From Corylus avellana (taxonomy: Eukaryota > Streptophyta > Magnoliopsida > Fagales > Betulaceae), in the NCBI RefSeq assembly GCF_901000735.1, contig NC_081547.1, positions 10,337,156-10,401,155 on the forward strand: DNA of 64,000 bases, in the 5' to 3' direction. Below, one piece after another: positions 58,047 to 64,000 of this stretch. The first letter of the stretch is position 1. Every line of letters starts with the position of its first letter. The notes under the pieces were generated by a model. That model was given only the letters and a program-made list of their open reading frames with translations, ran no database searches and was not told the origin of the DNA. A program made the position numbers and the translations under genes.

Positions 58047-58200
58047 TAGGACTGTGTGACCAAGTTGACTCAGTCCCTGCAACTGTAAACCACCTCTGAA
58101 ACGGAGCGATTCCGACTGAGTCCTAAAAAGCTTCCGAGACTGAGTTGAGAAAACGAGTAGTCGAAGAGATAGAGAGAGAGAGAGAGAAAGAGAAAAGGAA
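58047..58200 (-). promoter_or_regulatory. Probable TRFL 5' UTR exon and promoter-proximal (GA)n
   Basis: On the minus strand CACAGTCCTATG is followed by the donor GTGAGCCCC (58046 downward), and an acceptor GTGCTCAG lies about 35 bp upstream of the ATG at 57555, implying a 5' UTR intron of about 450 bp. The leader is flanked by GA/CT-rich runs at 58166-58200 and 58246-58272. No TATA box was chosen. Confidence 0.45.
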
Positions 58201-58249
58201 TTGTTACAATAAATAATAAATGACCGGATTTTCCTTCTATTTTGAGAGC

Positions 58250-58700
58250 GAGAGAGAGAGAGATAGAGAGAGGTAAGAATGTGCGTCTTCTGGACTCGCT
58301 TTTCTAGTACGCTGTGTTTACTATCATACAGTTCGGAATTGAGATGTATTCTTAACTGAATTTGAGAGGTGGGTGTGGAGTCCGGGAGGTTTTGGTTTGG
58401 ATTAGGATTTGGTTACTGTGGGCGACCCTTTTAGCACGTCCGGCTAATTTTAACTTTAATATAAAATAAGATGGGTTTATTGTTTTTTCGTATTTGGTAA
58501 AAAAAACTTTATGAAGTTACAATCACATGAATGAGTTTGGATATTTTTCCATTCAAATTTTTTTAACAATTTTTTTTTTTTCTTACATGTCCACACAAGA
58601 GGGGGAGAATGATTCGAACTAATAACTTCCGTTTCATTAGACGTGGTCCCAGCCGATTAAGTTACCTCTTGAAAACTTTTTTCACAAATTATTAGAGAGC
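58250..58700. other. Upstream flank of the TRFL gene
   Basis: It holds the (GA)n promoter region and then AT-rich DNA. The segment 58590-58680 (minus strand: AGAGGTAACTTAATCGG ... GAACCAT-like) probably belongs to the 3' UTR of the LINE relic. No gene. Confidence 0.35.
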
Positions 58701-58707
58701 CGACTTC

Positions 58708-59130
58708 GCCAAAAGATGGGCTACCATACCTGCTCCAAGATTGGTTTTATTTGCGGAACGCATATACAATCCCTAGAGCATCACCCTCCAAAATAATATT
58801 ATGTAGGCCCATATCTATGTCAAATTCCACAACCTTCCTTACCGCAAAAGCCTTCGCAACAATTGGATTAATTATGTACAGCTTAGAAGAGCATATTGTT
58901 GCTAAAACCTTTCCTTCATGGTCTTTAACAATCACACACACACCCACACCCATCATCGTCTTCTTCTGTTTTTTTTTTCTTATCAATAGTCATATCCCAT
59001 TTAATTTTGAACTGGGATCTCTTCCAAATGCCATTGCATTTCTCTTAAGCCAAATCCGTCTAGCACTGGGACTATTAATTCGAATTCCTCATTCTCGAGA
59101 AAGTCATCCCCACCACTAAAACTTTTTTGG
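58708..59130 (-). pseudogene. LINE RNase H domain remnant
   Basis: The minus strand gives IWLKRNAMAFGRDPSSKLNG, then after a stop GVGVCVIVKDHEGKVLATIC and MGLHNIILEGDALGIVYAF, ending MVAHLLAKSAL and a stop. These are the linker and RNase H (RVT_3) domain of plant LINE ORF2. It continues the zf-RVT remnant at 63640-63866 on the same strand; the 4.5 kb between is a later MULE insertion. Confidence 0.7.
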
Positions 59131-59405
59131 AAAAAATATATTTTACTCCCTAAAGTATTCACGCATTTGTGCTTTGGTACTCAATGTTTAAAAATAGACG
59201 AAAGACCCCCACAATGTATTTAAAGTTGGCAAAAAACACCAACAGTCTATCAAATCCGTCCATTTGGCACGTGACCTTGTTTAACCAAAACTTTCGAAAA
59301 TGTCTTCCAAGGGTAAAGTGTAAACAAAAATGACTTCAGCGCAAAGTGTAAACAAAAAAAAAATAAATAAATAAAAAAGCTTATGTAAAAAAGAAAAAAA
59401 AGAAT

Positions 59406-60147
59406 GGAAAATTATACTTTACCTCATCAAAAGTTTCACCCAATCTGCAATTTAACTTTCAATGTTTAAGAATTTGCAATGTATCCCAACAAAGTATCAA
59501 AAATTTGCAATGTAGCCACTCCATTAACCATTTCCATCCAATTTAACGGAAAATTGCGCATGTGCAAGGCACTTGCATTTTTTGGTCTGAAATTTCCAAA
59601 ATTACCCTCATTATTTTAAGAAATTCCAAAAATGCCCTTAATTAAAAAAAAAAAATTTAAAAAAAAAACTAGGGTTAGCTACGACCACCCCCAAATGGCT
59701 GAATTGAGAGTGGTTTCAACCACCATTAATTGGGAGTGGTCGGCCACCCCTCATGGGCCATGAGAGTGACTCACCACCCCCAAATGGCCGGATTGGACGT
59801 GGTTTCGGCCACCCTCATTTGGCCCATTGAGGGTGCTCGGCCACCCTCCATGGGTCGTGGGGTGGGCCACCTCCATGGCCAAAGGGGGTGGCCAACCACC
59901 ACCCAAAATTTTATTTTTATTTTTTATTTATTTTTATTTCTTTCCTTTTTTTTGGTTTTTTTTTTAAAAATAAAATAAAAAATAAGGGCAATTAGGTATT
60001 TTCAATCATTCCTTAAGAGAAAACAGAAATTGTTAACGACACATTACAAATTTTTAATACTTTGTTGAAGCTCATTGCAAAGTTTTAAACATCGAATGTC
60101 AAATTACAAATCGAGTTAAACTTTGAGGGGTAAAGTGTAATTTTTTC
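59406..60147. mobile_element. Nested MITE with GGCCACCCCC interior, about 740 bp
   Basis: The left arm GGAAAATTATACTTTACCTC, AACTTTCAATGTTTAAGA is inverted at the right (AAACATCGAATGTCAAATT, GAGGGGTAAAGTGTAATTTTTTC). Flanking A-rich bases may be a target duplication but are too simple to trust. The interior repeats CACCCCCAAATGGCC phrases. Confidence 0.55.
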
Positions 60148-60503
60148 AAAAAAAGAAATAAAACAAAAACCGAAAACTAAACTAAACCTAAAACTTAAAA
60201 CAAAAGGTTTATATACAAAATAAATTAAAAGAAAAAAACTAAAACTAAAAAAAAAATAAACGAAACTAAACTTAAAACTTAAAACAAAAAAACAAAATGG
60301 TTTCTATACAATTTTTTTTTTAAAAAAAAATAAATAATAAAAACCTAAAAATTACAAAAAAAAAAAAAGGTTTGGCCATACTAGCCCCAGACCAACCAAA
60401 TGAGGGTGGCTCGGCCACCCCCAAACCTATATGGGGTGGTTTCGACCACTCTCAAAACCCATTTTGGGGTGGTTTCGGCCACCCCCATTTCTTATTCTTT
60501 TAA

Positions 60504-60959
60504 GGAAAAATTACAGTTTACCCACCTAAAGTTGATAACATTTTTCAATTCGAACACCGAAGTTTCAATTTTTGCAATCCACCCCAAAAAAAGTTTTAAA
60601 TTTTTGCAATTTGATCAATTTTATCCAAAACTTCCCATATTGCCCCTAATTTTTATTTTTTTTATTTTTTATAAAAAATTAAAAAAAAAAAAAAAATCAG
60701 TTTCGCCGTAGCCACCCCTTTGGCCATCTGGCCATTTTTGCACCCCCAAATTTGTTTTTTTTTTTATATAAAAAATAAAAAATAATAAAAATAAAAATCA
60801 GGGGCAATATGGAAATTTTGGGATAATATTTGTCGAATTTAAAAAAAAAAAAAAAAAAAAAAAATTGGAACTTTGTGGGGGTGGATTGCAAAAATTGAAA
60901 CTTTGATGTTCGAATTGAAAAACGCTGTCAACTTTAGGGGGGTAAACTGTAATTTTCCC
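60504..60959. mobile_element. Nested Mutator-type MITE, 456 bp
   Basis: The arms GGAAAAATTACAGTTTACCC and GGGGTAAACTGTAATTTTCCC are inverses, with a GCAATCCACCCC phrase inverted as well. A perfect 9-bp duplication TTCTTTTAA lies at 60495-60503 and 60960-60968. The centre is a long A/T hairpin-like run. Confidence 0.8.
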
Positions 60960-60969
60960 TTCTTTTAAA

Positions 60970-62760
60970 AACTAAAATAATTTAGCCCCCAAACTATCAT
61001 TCATTCTCATTTTAACCTCATAATGTTCAAAAAGTGATAAAGTAGCCCTCAAACTACCAAAAAGTTACAATTTGGCCTCTCCGTTAGTCAACACCGTCAA
61101 ATAAGATGAAAAATGCAAAACGACGTCGTTTTTTGAGGTTAAGTTACTAAAATGCCCTTTTGAAAAAAAATCAATTTAAAAAATGCCCCAAAAAAACGAC
61201 GTCGTTTTGACAAAAAAAAAAAAAAAAAACGGTGGTTTAGGGGTAGTTGGCCGGCCACCCTATAGGCCTGGGGGTGGCCACCCAGCCACCCCCATGTCCT
61301 GGGCACCACCCGAACAGGCCTGGGGGTGGCCAAACGTTACCACCGTTTTTTTTTTTTTTTTTTCAAAACGACGTCGTTTTGGGGGCCCTTTTTTAATTTT
61401 TTTTTTCAAAAGGGTATTTTAGTAACTTAACCTTGTCAAAACGACGTAGTATTGAATTTTTTAGGGGAAAATGCAATTTACCTCCCTGAAGTTTCAAGGG
61501 TTTTTCAATTTTAATCCCAAAGTTCAAAAATTGGCAATTTACCCCCCGAAAGTTTAAAAAATTGGCAATTTAAATCCTGCGTTTAATTTTTCCGTCAAAA
61601 TGGACAAAAATCTATGAAATTACATCATTGCCCTCAGGCTTTTTTAAAAAAATTTCCGTCCAATTAAACAGAAGGTTTAAATTGCCAATTTTTGAAACTT
61701 CAGGGAGGTAGATTGCCAATTTTTGAATTTTTGGGTTAAAATTGAAAAACTCCTGAAACTTCAGGAGGGTAAACTGCATTTTTTCTAATTTTTTATCCTA
61801 TTTGACGGTAATGACTAATGGAGTGGCCAAATTGTAACTAGTTGATAGTTTGGAGGGCTACTTTATCATTTTTTAAACATTATGGGGCTAAAATGAAAAT
61901 GGTTGGTAGTTTGGGGGGCTAAATTATATTTTTTTGGGAAAAATGCAGTTTACCCCCTGAAGTTTTAGAGGTTTTTCAATTTTAACTCCAAAGTTCAAAA
62001 ATTGGCAATTTACCCCCCTGAAGTTTCAAAAATTGGCAATTTAAACCTTCCGTTTAATTTTTCCGTCTAAATGGACAAAAACCTATGAAATTACATCATT
62101 ACCCTCAGGCTTTTTTTTAAAAAAAAAATTTCGTCCAATTTAACGGAAATTAGTAATGGAATGTTTAAATTGCCAATTTTTGAAACTTCAGGGGGGTAGA
62201 TTGCCAATTTTTGAACTTTTGGGTTAAAATTGAAAAACTCCTGAAACTTCAGGAGGGTAAACTGCATTTTTTTCAATTTTTTATCCTATTTGACGGTAAT
62301 GACTAATGGAGTGGCCAAATTGTAACTAGTTGATAGTTTGGAGGGCAACTTTATCATTTTTTGAACATTATGGGGCTAAAATGAAAATGGTTGGTAGTTT
62401 GGGGGGCTAAATTATATTTTTTTGGGAAAAATGCAGTTTACCCCCTGAAGTTTTAAAGGTTTTTCAATTTTAACTCCAAAGTTCAAAATTGGCAATTTAC
62501 CCCCCTGAAGTTTCAAAAATTGGCAATTTAAACCCTCCGTTTAATTTTTCCGTCTAAATGGACAAAAATCTATGAAATTACATCATTACCCTCAGGCTTT
62601 TTTTTTAGAAAAAAATTTCGTCCAATTTAACGGAAATTAATAATGGAAGGTTTAAATTGCCAATTTTTGAAACTTCAGGGGGTAGATTGCCTATTTTTGA
62701 ACTTTTAGGTTAAAATTGAAAAACTCCTGAAACTTCAGGGGAGTAAACTGCATTTTCCTC
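60970..62760. mobile_element. MITE cluster with a 488-bp tandem duplication
   Basis: A MULE-type end homologous to the 17.8-kb MULE termini (TTTAGCCCCCAAACTA, AAAACGACGTCGTTTT) starts near 60975 and its inverted partner is at 61800-61935. Three copies of the palindromic GGGAAAATGCAGTTTACCTCC MITE (about 61462-61786, 61933-62274, 62421-62760) are intercalated. The block TTTTATCCTATTTGACGGTA occurs at 61791 and 62279, spacing 488 bp, showing that the MULE end plus MITE was duplicated in tandem as a unit. Confidence 0.65.
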
Positions 62761-63639
62761 TTTTTTTTTTTCAAATTAATAAAATAAAAAACTAAAAAAC
62801 TAATTATTTTTTTAGTTTAATATATTTATATTTTTTATTAAGAATGACATGTGTCGCCATTTGTATTGGCGTTGACGTGACATTTAACAGAATTTGTCAA
62901 ATTTTTTAACGAAATTTGACTCCGAGGACTAAATTTTTTTTTTTAGAATATCTCAGGAACATCTGATTTTACTTTCGTACGACATAAAGATATTTGTAAT
63001 TTAGGCCAACTATAGTGACTAATTATTTATTTATTCCAATTTATTCCCCCATTGGTTTTTTTTTTTTCTTTTTAAAAAATAGTTTAGTTTTTTATTATTA
63101 ACTTTTTATTTTATATTTTAAAAGAATAGGGGTATTATAGGAATATAAAAAAAGTAAGTGCATTTTTTTACATATTTTGGTAGTTTGAAGGGCTACTTTA
63201 GTACCTTTCGAACATTATGAGGTTTTATCGCAAACGGATGTTAGTTTGGGAAGCTTTTTTATATTTTTCCCTATATTTTTTTTGTGTGTGTAAGTTTTAG
63301 GTTTAGTTTTTTATTTTTATTTTGTGTATAAAATTTTTGTTTTAAGTTTTGGTTTAGTTTTTGGTTTTTCCTGTTAATTTATTTTTTTTATGTTTATGTT
63401 TATATGTACACTTTACCCCCTCTCCACCCCCGAAGTCATTTATGTTTATACTTTACCCCCGACGGCATTTTTGAAAGTTTTGATTGAAAAAGGTCACATA
63501 CCGTGCACGTGACTTGGTTTGTCCAAATAGACGGATGGTGTTTTTTGTCTTTTGTCGATTTTTAAACGTTGAGCACTAAAACACAAATGCATGAATACTT
63601 CAAGAGGTAAAATATATTTTTCTCATACCTTTTTAAATA

Positions 63640-63866
63640 TTTCTAGTACATTTCCTCCCATACATCCCTTAATAATGGACATAGCCACAAAATGTGACAT
63701 ACATTTTCCACCTCCACCTTACAAATTGGACACAAAGAATCTTTAGTCGCCTTTTTTTAAAGCAAGTTTTCTTTAGGTGGCAACAAATTATTACTTACCT
63801 TTCAAAGAAAAACTTTCACCACTCTAGAGACATTTAGAGTCCAAAAAGTCTTCCATGCGTTGTTTT
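63640..63866 (-). pseudogene. LINE zf-RVT remnant
   Basis: The minus strand reads NAWKTFWTLNVSRVVKVFLW, then NNLLPPKENL and DSLCPICKVEVENVCHILWL, the zf-RVT zinc finger (C-x2-C ... H-x-L-W-x-C). It is followed leftward, beyond the MULE insertion, by the RNase H remnant at 58708-59130. Confidence 0.75.
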
Positions 63867-64000
63867 TTGCATGGGGAGCATATGGGGTTCGGGGACCTGC
63901 TTAAAGAGGGTTTAATATGGAGGATAGGAAATGAGAAAATGACAAAAATTTGGATGGATAAATGGATTCCAATCCCGGATACATTATGATCCAATCAAGG
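63867..64000 (+). pseudogene. LINE ORF2 fragment in opposite orientation
   Basis: The plus strand reads GDLLKEGLIWRIGNEKMTKI and WMDKWIPIPDTL, the segment that precedes zf-RVT in plant LINEs (compare GLLKEGLIWRIGNG in the LINE at 44562-46886). It joins head-to-head with the minus-strand zf-RVT remnant. It is cut by the window end. Confidence 0.7.

Larger units (their letters stand above)
59131..63628. mobile_element. Non-autonomous MULE of 4.5 kb inside the LINE relic
   Basis: The left end GGAAAAAATATATTTTAC is inverted at the right (reverse reading GAGAAAAATATATTTTAC), followed on both sides by GAAGTATTCA/AAAGTATTCA, ATGCATTTGTGTTTTAG-like and GTTTAAAAAT phrases and, about 140 bp in, a GTCACGTGC-like motif. 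Flanks AAAACTTTTTT and ATACCTTTTTA look like an imperfect target duplication. No transposase; the interior is made of other MITEs. Confidence 0.6.

Noticed and set aside
1..64000. tRNA or rRNA genes
   Set aside because: No convincing cloverleaf with A and B boxes or rRNA segment was noticed by eye; a tRNAscan/Infernal search would be decisive.

Overview
This is a eukaryotic, plant nuclear window: AT-rich, intron-rich and dominated by transposable elements. The two near-complete host genes, a DRG2-type GTPase and a Myb/telobox protein of the TRF-like (TRFL) family, are recognisably eudicot. The abundance of Mutator-type MITEs with 9-bp target duplications suggests a woody rosid, but the species cannot be fixed from the sequence alone.

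Layout. 1-1554: the 3' end of an LTR element (non-coding internal part plus LTR). 2731-3822: an internally deleted hAT relative. 3832-8349: a small gag-only LTR retrotransposon whose 3' LTR is split by a 2.4-kb solo LTR. 8800-9925: MITEs. 9969-11600 (+): omega-amidase/nitrilase-like gene, nine exons visible, first exon not found. 12795-20193 (-): complete 11-exon DRG2-type GTPase gene (399 aa) with a 2.1-kb Pack-MULE-like element in intron 2. 20929-26000: MITEs, a decayed Ty3/gypsy pol on the minus strand, and a hAT-like non-autonomous element.

26505-44316 is one Mutator-like element (MULE) of 17.8 kb, with long terminal inverted repeats and a perfect 9-bp target duplication. Its transposase gene is split at one codon neighbourhood by a 7.4-kb hAT element and a 2.7-kb CACTA element. 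The hAT transposase is itself split by a 2.2-kb solo LTR. Removing each insertion plus one target duplication restores the local reading frame. The same MULE carries a decayed GRF-type zinc-finger gene on its opposite strand. 44426-46886 (-): a 5'-truncated LINE with a 774-codon ORF.

48343-57555 (-): the TRFL Myb gene, with LINE fragments and local tandem repeats in its introns and a probable 5' UTR exon near 58047-58200. 58708-64000: a LINE relic with an apparent 5' inversion, split by a 4.5-kb non-autonomous MULE that is itself full of nested and tandem MITEs.

How it fits together. The functional content is probably only three host genes: an amidase of nitrogen/glutathione metabolite repair, a translation-associated GTPase and a telomere-type Myb DNA-binding protein. 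DRG2 and TRFL lie in the same orientation, separated by about 27 kb that is almost entirely transposons. From memory, Arabidopsis also has DRG and TRFL genes next to each other at two duplicated loci, so this looks like old microsynteny stretched by insertions.
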